Part shown: piece after piece, positions 9,224 to 16,576 of the stretch
Layout: each line of letters starts with the position of its first letter
How positions within the stretch are numbered: position 1 is the stretch's first letter
Assembly: GCA_944389135.1 (NCBI GenBank)
Contig: CALXLG010000005.1
Coordinates: 1 to 64,000 of the forward strand
DNA from: an uncultured Alphaproteobacteria bacterium
GTDB taxonomy: Bacteria > Pseudomonadota > Alphaproteobacteria > Rs-D84
DNA: 64,000 bases
Reading direction: 5' to 3'
Notes under the pieces: generated by a model
What the model was told of the DNA's origin: nothing
Database searches by the model: none
Seen by the model: the letters and a program-made list of their open reading frames with translations, nothing else
Position numbers and translations under genes: made by a program

Positions 9224-9601
9224 TTACATTTTTTCTATAATTACAATAGCGGCTGAGTAATCATCTTGGTCTGTTATAGATAGATGAACTTTTGCATCTG
9301 CGCCTGCTAATTCTTTTAGAGCCGCTTTTGCACCACCTGCAAGTAGTAGTTCTGGACGCCCTGCATCATCATGAATAACAGATACATCAGAAAAAGCTAT
9401 ATCATCACCAAAGCCTGTTCCCAAAGCTTTCAGGCATGCTTCACGTGCAGCCCAGAAATTAGCAAGATGCTTTTCGGCGTTTGCGTTATCTGTATCTGCA
9501 TATTCAAGTTCTTTTTTTGTAAATATGCGTTGTTTTTTAAATGCAGACCAATCAAGAAACCGGCCACACTCTACCAAATCAATTCCAATACCAACTATCA
9601 C
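9224..9601 (-). CDS. acpS: Holo-[acyl-carrier-protein] synthase
   Basis: This encodes 125 residues, normal for AcpS. It transfers phosphopantetheine from CoA to the serine of acyl carrier protein, activating fatty-acid synthesis in the cytoplasm. The family motifs are intact: GIGIDLVE at the N-terminus (Mg-binding Asp), FWAAREACLKALGTG (about 48-62) and VHLSITD near the C-terminus. The start is a GTG preceded by GGGAGG at good spacing; the N-terminus MIVGIGID matches the family exactly. It stands alone, with a terminator on its 3' side. Confidence 0.95.
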   Translation of the reverse strand: MIVGIGIDLVECGRFLDWSAFKKQRIFTKKELEYADTDNANAEKHLANFWAAREACLKALGTGFGDDIAFSDVSVIHDDAGRPELLLAGGAKAALKELAGADAKVHLSITDQDDYSAAIVIIEKM

Positions 9602-9686
9602 GGATATTTCCTCCCATAAGACTGGTTAAACTGATATGCGAATACTAGTCATTTTTTTCCGATTCGTGCAAGCAGAAAATATATTC

Positions 9687-9715
9687 TTGCAATTATTAAT
9701 TTAGAATTGTATAAA
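9687..9715 (+). promoter_or_regulatory. Sigma-70-type promoter of tRNA-Pro
   Basis: TTGCAA (-35) and TATAAA (-10) are separated by 17 bp; the -10 ends 10 bp before the mature tRNA. Confidence 0.65.
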
Positions 9716-9725
9716 TTGCGTACGT

Positions 9726-9802
9726 CGGGGTGTAGCTCAGCCTGGTAGAGTACTTGCATGGGGTGCAAGGGGTCGCAGGTTCGATTCCTGTCACCCCGAC
9801 CA
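9726..9802 (+). tRNA. tRNA-Pro(GGG)
   Basis: The 77-nt gene folds fully. The acceptor stem is CGGGGTG/CACCCCG, with A discriminator and encoded CCA. The D-arm is GCTC...GAGT, and the anticodon stem CTTGC/GCAAG has loop ATGGGGT (anticodon GGG, reading CCC). The T-arm contains GGTTCGATTCC. The 3'-terminal 17 bases are repeated exactly 191 bp downstream. Confidence 0.97.
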
Positions 9803-9841
9803 AAAATAAAGAAACGCCCGCAGTGGCGTTTGTTTATTTTT
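9803..9841 (+). terminator. Terminator directly after tRNA-Pro
   Basis: AAATAAAGAAACGCC pairs with GGCGTTTGTTTATTT with one mismatch around a CGCAGT loop and is followed by a T-run. It would end the tRNA transcript before the rest of the element. Confidence 0.8.
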
Positions 9842-9976
9842 GTATGGGTATTACGGAAATCAACATCGCATACGCAGTATGCCCAGGTTCGACAATGAGT
9901 AGATTTGACAAGCGTTGCGCAGTCAAATCGTTAGGAATGCCCCACAGCCGGCACCATTTTGTGCCGTGCGAGGGAA

Positions 9977-9993
9977 TCCTGTCACCCCGACCA
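9977..9993 (+). repeat. Direct repeat of tRNA-Pro 3' end (att-like)
   Basis: TCCTGTCACCCCGACCA is identical to 9786-9802, the T-loop edge through CCA of tRNA-Pro. Identity stops at both ends, as expected for an attachment-site core. Confidence 0.85.
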
Positions 9994-10114
9994 TTTTTTA
10001 TAATTAATTTTATCACGTGACAAACATATAAATAATTGGTTTTTATTCCTTAAAAAAATTGATTTTTTTCATGTTGTGAATTAATATATTTCTATAAATT
10101 TTAGAGGCGGAAAT

Positions 10115-10999
10115 ATGTTTGTAACAGAAAAATTAAAAACATTCTCTTGGGTAAATGTTGGAAATCCAGACCACGAAGACTTTGAAAAATTACAAACAGA
10201 ATACAAAATAGATGAAGATACTATATCTGACATTCTTGACCCTGATGAACAACCCCGCTTTGAAGTTGAAGATGATTATAAGGTTATTATCGTTCGTTTC
10301 CCTATTATTAATCGCGAAATGGATACTTTGTGGCATACAGAACCATTATCAATAATTTATTCCTCTAACCGTGTTATTACAGTTTGTCGTAAACGCTGTG
10401 ATTTGTTAGATAAATTGAAAAAAGCAGATAAAACATCCCGAGAAGAGTTTATTCTAAATATAATATACTATATTGCTGAATCCTATCTGCGTTCGTTAAA
10501 AGAGCTTAATAAGCGTGTTATTGATTCCAAAAAGATTTTGCTTGAACGTGTTCGTAAAAAAGAGTTGTTGGATTTGTTAGACGTAGAAAATAGTTATACC
10601 TTGTATATGGCGGGTTTAAAAGGAAATGTGGCCGTGTTGGATAAACTTGAAAAAGTTCGTGGTTTTGTTAAGACCGAAGAAACAAAAGAGCTTTCCGAAG
10701 ATGCCAGAATAGAATTATCTCAGGGGATAGAAGTCGTGACGTCATACAGTAAAATGTTGAAATCTATAAAAGAAACTTTTGAAAGTGTTATTAATATGGA
10801 TTCAAATACTTACATTAATCGTCTGACTATGTGGAATATTATATTAGTGGTACCGACTGTTATTGTTGGGTATTATGGTATGAATGTCCGGTTGCCTTTT
10901 GCTGACAATGCCCAGATTGCCACTGCTATATTTGTTTTGATAATGGTTTTATTATTGGGATTTGCAATGTTTAGTCTTATACGAAGAAGAGTTTTTTAA
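10115..10999 (+). CDS. corA: CorA-family Mg2+/divalent metal channel
   Basis: This encodes 294 residues. An acidic N-terminal cytoplasmic domain leads into a long helix (about 140-235) and two C-terminal membrane helices (about 238-256 and 268-290). The signature YGMN that forms the pore mouth is present at about residues 252-255, followed by a short loop and a basic tail (LIRRRVF), as in CorA. The family forms pentameric Mg2+ (or Co2+/Ni2+) channels in the inner membrane. A GAGGCGG ribosome site precedes the ATG. It is monocistronic, bounded by the tRNA element upstream and a terminator downstream. Confidence 0.93.
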   Translation: MFVTEKLKTFSWVNVGNPDHEDFEKLQTEYKIDEDTISDILDPDEQPRFEVEDDYKVIIVRFPIINREMDTLWHTEPLSIIYSSNRVITVCRKRCDLLDKLKKADKTSREEFILNIIYYIAESYLRSLKELNKRVIDSKKILLERVRKKELLDLLDVENSYTLYMAGLKGNVAVLDKLEKVRGFVKTEETKELSEDARIELSQGIEVVTSYSKMLKSIKETFESVINMDSNTYINRLTMWNIILVVPTVIVGYYGMNVRLPFADNAQIATAIFVLIMVLLLGFAMFSLIRRRVF

Positions 11000-11000
11000 A

Positions 11001-11030
11001 AATAAAGCGCCATTAATTTGGCGCTTTATT
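11001..11030. terminator. Hairpin terminator between corA and adk
   Basis: AATAAAGCGCCA/TGGCGCTTTATT is an inverted repeat with A-run and T-run flanks, placed between convergent genes. Confidence 0.85.
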
Positions 11031-11584
11031 TATTCTTTTAGTGCCGATAGTATTTTTGAAAAATTTTCGTTTAATTCTCCTTGAACATTTACAGCAGAAT
11101 ATTTTATATTTGGCACTGTTGATAGCCATTCTATAACTGGTAAAGTCGTGTTCCAAAATATATCTAATCTATGATTAATTGCTGTTATGCTGGCATCGTC
11201 CGCACGACCACCACCTTCGCGAATACGCTTTTGTATTCTTTGAATCATTATTTCTTTTGGTACTTCCAAATAAATTACATGTATGTTGAATTTATCAGCA
11301 AAAGAGTTTACTAACCATTTTGCTTGTTCAAGTGTACGTGGAAAACCGTCTAAGATTATATCTTTATCTGTATTAATTGCAGCTGCAACTATCTTAAGCA
11401 GGTTTTCGTTTGGAACCAAATCCCCGCGAGTTATTATTGCAGCGATATCTGCATCAGTTTTTGCCGCACTGCGCAACAATGCACCTGTTTCAATATGTTT
11501 GAAATCGTGCTTTTCGCATAACATACGGGCAAATGTACCTTTGCCTACACCCTGCCCGCCCATAAGAACAATCATTTCTTTCAT
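11030..11584 (-). CDS. adk: Adenylate kinase, short (LID-less) form
   Basis: This encodes 184 residues. It has the P-loop GGQGVGKGT (about 9-17), the AMP-binding ETGALLR, the DGFPRT motif (about 82-87) and the catalytic arginine region QKRIREGGGRADD. It interconverts ATP + AMP and 2 ADP in the cytoplasm. The long LID insertion of the E. coli enzyme (214 residues) is missing, as in the short adenylate kinases common in alphaproteobacteria. There is no ribosome binding site. An extended -10 box TGTTATAAT lies with its last base 8 nt before the ATG, so the mRNA may be leaderless. Confidence 0.93.
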   Translation of the reverse strand: MKEMIVLMGGQGVGKGTFARMLCEKHDFKHIETGALLRSAAKTDADIAAIITRGDLVPNENLLKIVAAAINTDKDIILDGFPRTLEQAKWLVNSFADKFNIHVIYLEVPKEIMIQRIQKRIREGGGRADDASITAINHRLDIFWNTTLPVIEWLSTVPNIKYSAVNVQGELNENFSKILSALKE

Positions 11585-11591
11585 GCAATTA

Positions 11592-11600
11592 ATTATAACA
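11592..11600 (-). promoter_or_regulatory. Extended -10 element placing the adk start at the ATG
   Basis: On the minus strand TGTTATAAT ends 7 nt before the start codon, which puts the expected transcription start at or one base before the A of the ATG. It lies just after the rpsA terminator. Confidence 0.55.
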
Positions 11601-11633
11601 TAAAAAAATCCCCAGACAACTATATCTGGGGAT
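11601..11633 (-). terminator. rpsA terminator
   Basis: Minus-strand ATCCCCAGATATAGTTGTCTGGGGAT forms a strong stem followed by seven T residues. Confidence 0.85.
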
Positions 11634-11652
11634 AAAATAAGAATTTTTATTC

Positions 11653-13341
11653 TTATTTTTTGCTGTTTTCAATCGCAGCACCAAGAATATCACCTAATAC
11701 AGAGCCACTGTCTGCCTGATTAGAATATTCTTTTACAGCCTGCTTTTCCAACGTTACTTGTAACGCACGGATAGACAATTTAACAGTGTTGTTATCTACT
11801 GATACAACAGATGCTTCAACTGTGTCACCAACGTTGTATTTGCTGGTGTCTTGTTCCGCTTTTTCACGTGACAAGTCTGTACGGCGGATAACGCCTTTGA
11901 TATTGTTTGGTAAATCCAAAATCAATTCGTCAGGTGTTATTTCGGATACTGTACCAGAAACAACCGCACCCTTCTTTATAGATGCTGCGTTATTATCCGC
12001 ACCTTCGGTCAATTGCTTGATACCCAATGTGATGCGTTCTTTTTCTGGATTGATATCCAATATTTTTGCTGTAACTTCTTGGCCACGAACGAACTTTTTC
12101 AGTTCTTCTTCGTCTAATTTGTTCCAAGACAAGTCAGATATGTGAACCATACCATCTAAGTCTGGTGTCAATGCAACGAATAAACCAAATTCAGTTGTAT
12201 TTTTGATTGGTCCTGTAATAACATCACCAACTTTGTGTGTTTCAGCAAATTCTTTCCATGGATTTGGTTGTAGTTGTTTATAACCCAAAGAAATACGACG
12301 TTTATCTTGGTCTATGCCCAATACAACAACGTTGATTTCTTGACCATTTTGCAGAACTTTGCTTGGGTGAATGTTTTTATTTGTCCAAGACAATTCAGAC
12401 ATGTGTACCAAGCCTTCAATGTTATTACCCAAATCAATGAAAGCACCGTAATCTGTCAAAGAAGATACTTTACCTGTTACGGTATCACCTACGTTAAATG
12501 CACGAGATGCATTTTCCCATGGGTCTTCTTCCAACTGTTTTGCGCCCAATGAAATACGATGAGATTCTGGGTCAAATTGGATAACTTTGACTTTGATTTT
12601 TTGACCAACGTGTACTAATTCACGTGGGTGATTTACGCGTTTCCAAGACAAGTCTGTTACATGTAACAAACCATCAATTCCACCTAAATCAACAAATACA
12701 CCGTAATCTGTGATGTTCTTTACTGTTCCTTCAATTACCGCACCCAGTTCAATGTTCTTCATTGCTTCTTTCTGTGCAGCAGCGATTGTATCAGCCTGAA
12801 TAGCACGACGAGAAACAATTGCGTTTGTACGCAAAGCATCCATTTTTAATACACGGAACTTGTCTTTTAAACCAATCAAAGATTTTGCATCACGAACTGG
12901 TTTGTGGTCAACTTGTGAAGATGGCATAAATGCAAATACGCCATTGATATCAACTGTATAACCACCGCGAACAACGTCGATAATTGTACCTTCTGGGTCA
13001 ATACCTTCGGCAACTGTCTTTTCCAATTCTTTCCAAGCTTTTTCAGCACGGGCTTTTGTATAAGACAGAACTGCTGTCCCTTCGCGAGATTCATAGCGTT
13101 CTACAAATACATCAATGATGTCGCCAACTGATGGTACGGACGCACCGAATTCTTTTAATGGAACGCGACCTTCTGATTTAAGACCAACGTCAACCATAGC
13201 GAAATCACCACGGATGTCTTTGACAGTACCTTTTGTTGCGTATCCTTGCAAAGTTTCTTGTTTGCCATAGTTTTGATCAAACATCTGGACAAAGTCTTCA
13301 CCAGATACAGGATTAAATAAATCTTTGGATAAATCTTTCAT
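11653..13341 (-). CDS. rpsA: 30S ribosomal protein S1
   Basis: This encodes 562 residues from the first ATG (MKDLSKDLFNP); a TTG six codons upstream (13359) is a less likely alternative. It contains a tandem array of S1/OB-fold RNA-binding domains. Recurrent signatures include YGVFVDLGGIDGLLHVTDLSW, YGAFIDLGNNIEGLVHMSELSW and FGLFVALTPDLDGMVHISDLSW (shown here only as landmarks), spaced about 85 residues apart between about 190 and 450. S1 recruits mRNA to the 30S subunit. The length matches the six-domain proteobacterial form. No clear Shine-Dalgarno is visible, as is also known for E. coli rpsA. It ends at its own terminator. Confidence 0.95.
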   Translation of the reverse strand: MKDLSKDLFNPVSGEDFVQMFDQNYGKQETLQGYATKGTVKDIRGDFAMVDVGLKSEGRVPLKEFGASVPSVGDIIDVFVERYESREGTAVLSYTKARAEKAWKELEKTVAEGIDPEGTIIDVVRGGYTVDINGVFAFMPSSQVDHKPVRDAKSLIGLKDKFRVLKMDALRTNAIVSRRAIQADTIAAAQKEAMKNIELGAVIEGTVKNITDYGVFVDLGGIDGLLHVTDLSWKRVNHPRELVHVGQKIKVKVIQFDPESHRISLGAKQLEEDPWENASRAFNVGDTVTGKVSSLTDYGAFIDLGNNIEGLVHMSELSWTNKNIHPSKVLQNGQEINVVVLGIDQDKRRISLGYKQLQPNPWKEFAETHKVGDVITGPIKNTTEFGLFVALTPDLDGMVHISDLSWNKLDEEELKKFVRGQEVTAKILDINPEKERITLGIKQLTEGADNNAASIKKGAVVSGTVSEITPDELILDLPNNIKGVIRRTDLSREKAEQDTSKYNVGDTVEASVVSVDNNTVKLSIRALQVTLEKQAVKEYSNQADSGSVLGDILGAAIENSKK

Positions 13342-13506
13342 AATAGAAATTTCATACAAAGCTTGCCATCGCCAATTATTTTATTTAGAAACAGCGAGGT
13401 CTTGTGGGGTTAATCGGATTGATAATGCGCCCACCCGCAAAATCGCAGTGATTATAAAGCATTATTTAGAAAAAAGCAAGATTTGTTTTGTACTTTATTA
13501 ATGTTA

Positions 13507-13534
13507 AAATAAAACCGCTTTCGCGGTTTTATTT
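13507..13534. terminator. Hairpin terminator
   Basis: AAATAAAACCGC/GCGGTTTTATTT is an inverted repeat around a TTTC loop, after the minus-strand gene 13533-14018. Confidence 0.85.
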
Positions 13535-14018
13535 ATCTTACTTTTTGTGCAGATTTTATTATTTGCATAACTATATTTTTCGGCACTGTTTGAATTGCAT
13601 CTGCTGGAATACCAGAAGCGCTAGAATTATGATATACTTTCAGAACTTCTGAATAATATATTTTCTCTGGATTTATTATATTACCTGCAGAATCTATTAT
13701 TGAGTGCAGTTTGTCTTGTTCAAAAGACCAAGATAAATCCATAACCAACCCCGGGTTAACCCCGTTAATAGGTAATACAATTCTATCAGGTGTGAATGGC
13801 AGTGAATATTTTTTATGGATTTTAATATATTCTGGCAGTTCTTTGAAATTACGTTCCATAGATGGTTTATATTCATGTATTTTGCCTGATAAAACATAAT
13901 CTTGTGCCGCCAAAGAAGTTCGCTTGATAAGTTCTTCGTGGCTTTTGTAATAATTTGGGCTTATTTTTTGCAAGCATATTGTGCGTAGTTTAAATATTGG
14001 TGCTAATTTTGTTTCCAT
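13533..14018 (-). CDS. Conserved-looking cytoplasmic protein, unknown function
   Basis: This encodes 161 residues with no signal peptide or membrane helix and a single early cysteine. A good ribosome site (AGGAG) precedes the ATG, and terminators on both sides make it a single-gene unit, so it is probably real and independently expressed. The sequence is mixed alpha/beta and moderately basic at both ends (C-terminus QIIKSAQKVR). I recognise no family or catalytic motif. It lies between the trigger factor and rpsA genes, which suggests no particular pathway. Confidence 0.65.
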   Translation of the reverse strand: METKLAPIFKLRTICLQKISPNYYKSHEELIKRTSLAAQDYVLSGKIHEYKPSMERNFKELPEYIKIHKKYSLPFTPDRIVLPINGVNPGLVMDLSWSFEQDKLHSIIDSAGNIINPEKIYYSEVLKVYHNSSASGIPADAIQTVPKNIVMQIIKSAQKVR

Positions 14019-14048
14019 TTTGATACTCCTGTGGAATTTTTTACAAGA

Positions 14049-14074
14049 TAAAAACGCCCTGTTGGGCGTTTTTA
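14049..14074 (-). terminator. tig terminator
   Basis: TAAAAACGCCC/GGGCGTTTTTA is an inverted repeat directly after the trigger factor stop codon. Confidence 0.85.
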
Positions 14075-15385
14075 TTAACGTACATCGGCTTGTTTGAATA
14101 ATTCTTCTGGCTTTACCGATTTTTCTTTTGTTTTTACATGGCTTAACATTGCGTCTAATGCCTTGCGTTCGAATATCATACCACGCAACATCGCCAAAGC
14201 ATTTTGGTTCTTGTTATAGAATTCAAATACTTGCTTTGGGTCTGGATAACGGGATGCTTCTGCCCAAACAGCTTGTTGTAAGTCATCACGAGATACTTCA
14301 ACCTTGTTTTGTGTTCCCCATTCTGCAAGTATTAAACCAAGTTTAACACGACGTTCCGCTTCTTTGCGTTCTTTCTTTTCATCCCATTTATGACCTTCGT
14401 CACAATCTTTGTCGCAATTTGCATGTTGACGGTCGTGTTCTTGCTTTGCCATATTGTATTCTTGTTCAACCAATGTTTCTGGTAAATCCAATTTTACCTT
14501 GTCAGCAAGAATGTCTAACAATTCATTGCGCATTTCACGTTTTGCAGCTTCTTCATATTGTTCATTTATAATTTTACGAATATGTTCACGTAAAGCTTCA
14601 ACGCTTTCTTGCCCGACTGTCTTTGCTAGTTCATCGTTTAATTCAGGTAATACATGCTTGCGAACTTCATGAACTTTTACCGCAAAACGAGCGTCTTTCC
14701 CAGCCAAGTTTTCTGCATGATAATCTTTTGGGAACTTTACGTTTACATCAAATTCATCGCCAGATTTATGACCGATAATTTGATCTTCAAAGCCAGGTAT
14801 AAAAGCGCCAGAACCCAAAATTAAGTGATGCTTTTCTGCAGCGCCACCTTCAAAAGCTTCATCCCCTAGGAAACCTTTGAAATCAATAACTGCTGTATCA
14901 CCATTTTGTGCAACATAGTCTTCGCCCTGCTTTTCCGCAACGCTACGACCTTTACGTATGTTTTCTAAAGCTTTTTCAACTTCTGCTTCATCTAACTTAG
15001 TTGTCTTTTTCACAACTGTAAACTTTTCAAGGTCTATTTCAGGTAAAGTCGGTAAAATATCAAATTCTAAGGAATATTCTGCGTCTTTACCAATTTCCCA
15101 ACCCGCTAAATCTGCTTTGGGCGCCCCAGCTAGACGAATTTTCTTTTCGGTAATAAAGTCATTTAAGTCTTTGTTCATAATTTTATCGATTGCTTCGCCG
15201 TATGCTGACGCATTATATTTTTGACGCAAAACAGATAGTGGAATATGCCCCGGGCGAAAACCTGGCATTTTTACCTTTTTCCCATATTCTGTTAAAATTT
15301 CGTCGGCAACGGATTGTAATTCTGCTGCTGGTATTACGCCGTTTACAGAGTAATGTAAATCTTTGATTTTTTCTTTTTTAAACAT
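14075..15385 (-). CDS. tig: Trigger factor, ribosome-associated chaperone
   Basis: This encodes 436 residues, normal for the family. The N-terminal ribosome-binding domain carries the docking signature as PGFRPGHIP (about 41-49; family consensus GFRxGxxP). The FKBP-like prolyl isomerase domain follows (about 155-240, ending in KFPKDYHAENLAGKDARF), then the helical substrate-cradling C-terminal domain. It binds L23 at the exit tunnel and helps nascent chains fold. The C-terminal arm has a local insertion rich in Cys/His/Asp (HDRQHANCDKDCDEGHKWD, about 315-333) that I do not know from typical trigger factors; a metal-binding role is conceivable. An AGGGG ribosome site precedes the ATG. Confidence 0.95.
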   Translation of the reverse strand: MFKKEKIKDLHYSVNGVIPAAELQSVADEILTEYGKKVKMPGFRPGHIPLSVLRQKYNASAYGEAIDKIMNKDLNDFITEKKIRLAGAPKADLAGWEIGKDAEYSLEFDILPTLPEIDLEKFTVVKKTTKLDEAEVEKALENIRKGRSVAEKQGEDYVAQNGDTAVIDFKGFLGDEAFEGGAAEKHHLILGSGAFIPGFEDQIIGHKSGDEFDVNVKFPKDYHAENLAGKDARFAVKVHEVRKHVLPELNDELAKTVGQESVEALREHIRKIINEQYEEAAKREMRNELLDILADKVKLDLPETLVEQEYNMAKQEHDRQHANCDKDCDEGHKWDEKKERKEAERRVKLGLILAEWGTQNKVEVSRDDLQQAVWAEASRYPDPKQVFEFYNKNQNALAMLRGMIFERKALDAMLSHVKTKEKSVKPEELFKQADVR

Positions 15386-15478
15386 TTGTTTTCCCCTAAA
15401 AAAGTATGAATTGCTGTATGATTATACACAGATTTTTTATAAACGCAATACAAACTTGAATAAGTTTTTATGCATAAG

Positions 15479-15507
15479 AAAAAATCCGCACAAAGGCGGA
15501 TTTTTTA
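15479..15507. terminator. rplM-rpsI terminator
   Basis: AAAAAATCCGC/GCGGATTTTTT is an inverted repeat after the rpsI stop. Confidence 0.85.
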
Positions 15508-15521
15508 AGCTTTGTAAACAA

Positions 15522-16013
15522 TTAACGTTTACTAAACTGTGTTGAACGACGTGCTTTGTGATGACCAAAGTGCTTACGTTCTACAACACGACTATCACGA
15601 GTTAAGAACCCTGCGGCCTTCAAAGCTTTACGTAGTTCTGGTTCTGCCTTTTCAAGTGCTTTTGAAATACCGTGTTTAACAGCACCTGCTTGACCAGACA
15701 AACCACCACCCATAACAATTGCGTGTACATCATATGCACCTTCGCGTTTTGTAACACCAAAAGGTTGCGCAATTATCATTTGTAATACTGGACGACGGAA
15801 ATATTCATTTACAGGAATACCGTTTATAACAACTTCACCCTTACCCGCGATTAAATATACGCGTGCAACAGAATCTTTACGTTTACCAGTTGCGTAAGTC
15901 GCGTTAGATAATTTTACTTCTTTTGCAACAGTCTTTTTTGCAGCGGCTTTTGCAGGGGCTGCTTTTTTAGTTGTTTTTACTGCTTTTGTTGCAGTCTTTT
16001 TTGCTTCTGTCAT
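15522..16013 (-). CDS. rpsI: 30S ribosomal protein S9
   Basis: This encodes 163 residues. The conserved S9 core starts at about residue 40 ([15 protein letters not shown]) and ends in the diagnostic C-terminal tail [13 protein letters not shown] that reaches into the ribosomal P site. About 38 extra N-terminal residues form a Lys/Ala/Thr-rich extension ([18 protein letters not shown]), longer than in E. coli (130 residues). Its ATG overlaps the rplM stop by one base (TAATG), so the two are translationally coupled, the standard L13-S9 operon. Confidence 0.96.
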   Translation of the reverse strand: MTEAKKTATKAVKTTKKAAPAKAAAKKTVAKEVKLSNATYATGKRKDSVARVYLIAGKGEVVINGIPVNEYFRRPVLQMIIAQPFGVTKREGAYDVHAIVMGGGLSGQAGAVKHGISKALEKAEPELRKALKAAGFLTRDSRVVERKHFGHHKARRSTQFSKR

Positions 16014-16486
16014 TATTCGCCCCTTTTGTTTTTACGATTTAAACCAGCAAAATCAATAACAATTGGTTTTTGTGCTTCGTGCTTGTGTTCTGCACCCGCA
16101 TATACGTGAAGTTTTGTCAAACGTTGATTTGCCAAAGCAACTGCTGTACGACGCCCCATCATACGTTTAACCGCGTTGAAAACCAATTTTTCTGGTTTTT
16201 CTTCACGCATTTGGCCCAATGTACGTTCTTTTGTGCTGCCTGTCCATAAAGAATGCCAAAAGAATTTTGTTTTATCTGCTTTTTTACCAGACAAAGCAAC
16301 TTTATCAGCATTGATGATAATTACATGGTCGCCACAATCCATATTTGGTGTCCATGTAGGTTTGTTTTTACCACGCAAGATGTTTGCAGTAAATGCTGCC
16401 AAACGACCCAACGTGCAATCTGTTGCGTCAATCAGATACCATTTGGCTTCTAATTCGCATTTTTTTAACGATTTTGTCGCTGCCAT
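16013..16486 (-). CDS. rplM: 50S ribosomal protein L13
   Basis: This encodes 157 residues with the family landmarks [38 protein letters not shown] and AVKRMMGRR. It is an early-assembling protein of the large subunit, and first gene of the rplM-rpsI operon, with an AAAAAGGAATAA-type ribosome site upstream. The length is slightly greater than E. coli L13 (142), with a short basic C-terminal tail. Confidence 0.96.
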   Translation of the reverse strand: MAATKSLKKCELEAKWYLIDATDCTLGRLAAFTANILRGKNKPTWTPNMDCGDHVIIINADKVALSGKKADKTKFFWHSLWTGSTKERTLGQMREEKPEKLVFNAVKRMMGRRTAVALANQRLTKLHVYAGAEHKHEAQKPIVIDFAGLNRKNKRGE

Positions 16487-16576
16487 TTTTATTCCTTTTT
16501 AATTTTTTAGCGGGACTATTATGCCCCGCCGTACCAGAAAAGTCAAGAAAAATCAGTACGGTATTATAATACCTTA

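Larger units (their letters stand above)
9803..9993 (+). mobile_element. 191-bp tRNA-3'-end element at tRNA-Pro
   Basis: The stretch lies between the CCA of tRNA-Pro and an exact copy of its last 17 bases (9977-9993), the layout of an attL-element-attR insertion. It opens with a long hairpin terminator (9803-9841). The rest holds several perfect inverted repeats: GCATAC/GTATGC (from 9868), GATTTGAC/GTCAAATC (from 9902) and CGGCAC/GTGCCG (from 9949). It has no convincing protein-coding frame; the open frames run through the tRNA. It has the same length and some of the same short blocks, in the same order, as the elements at tRNA-Gly (49911-50293). Function unknown. Confidence 0.7.

Noticed and set aside
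9842-9993. A second tRNA or a tmRNA piece downstream of tRNA-Pro
   Set aside because: The CCA-ending copy has no matching 5' acceptor strand, D-arm or anticodon arm, and no tmRNA tag sequence or T-loop context is present.
9754-10020. Open frame of 88 codons across tRNA-Pro and the 191-bp element
   Set aside because: It begins inside the tRNA and reads through the terminator and both tRNA-3' copies; no ribosome site. It is a by-product of the repeat structure.
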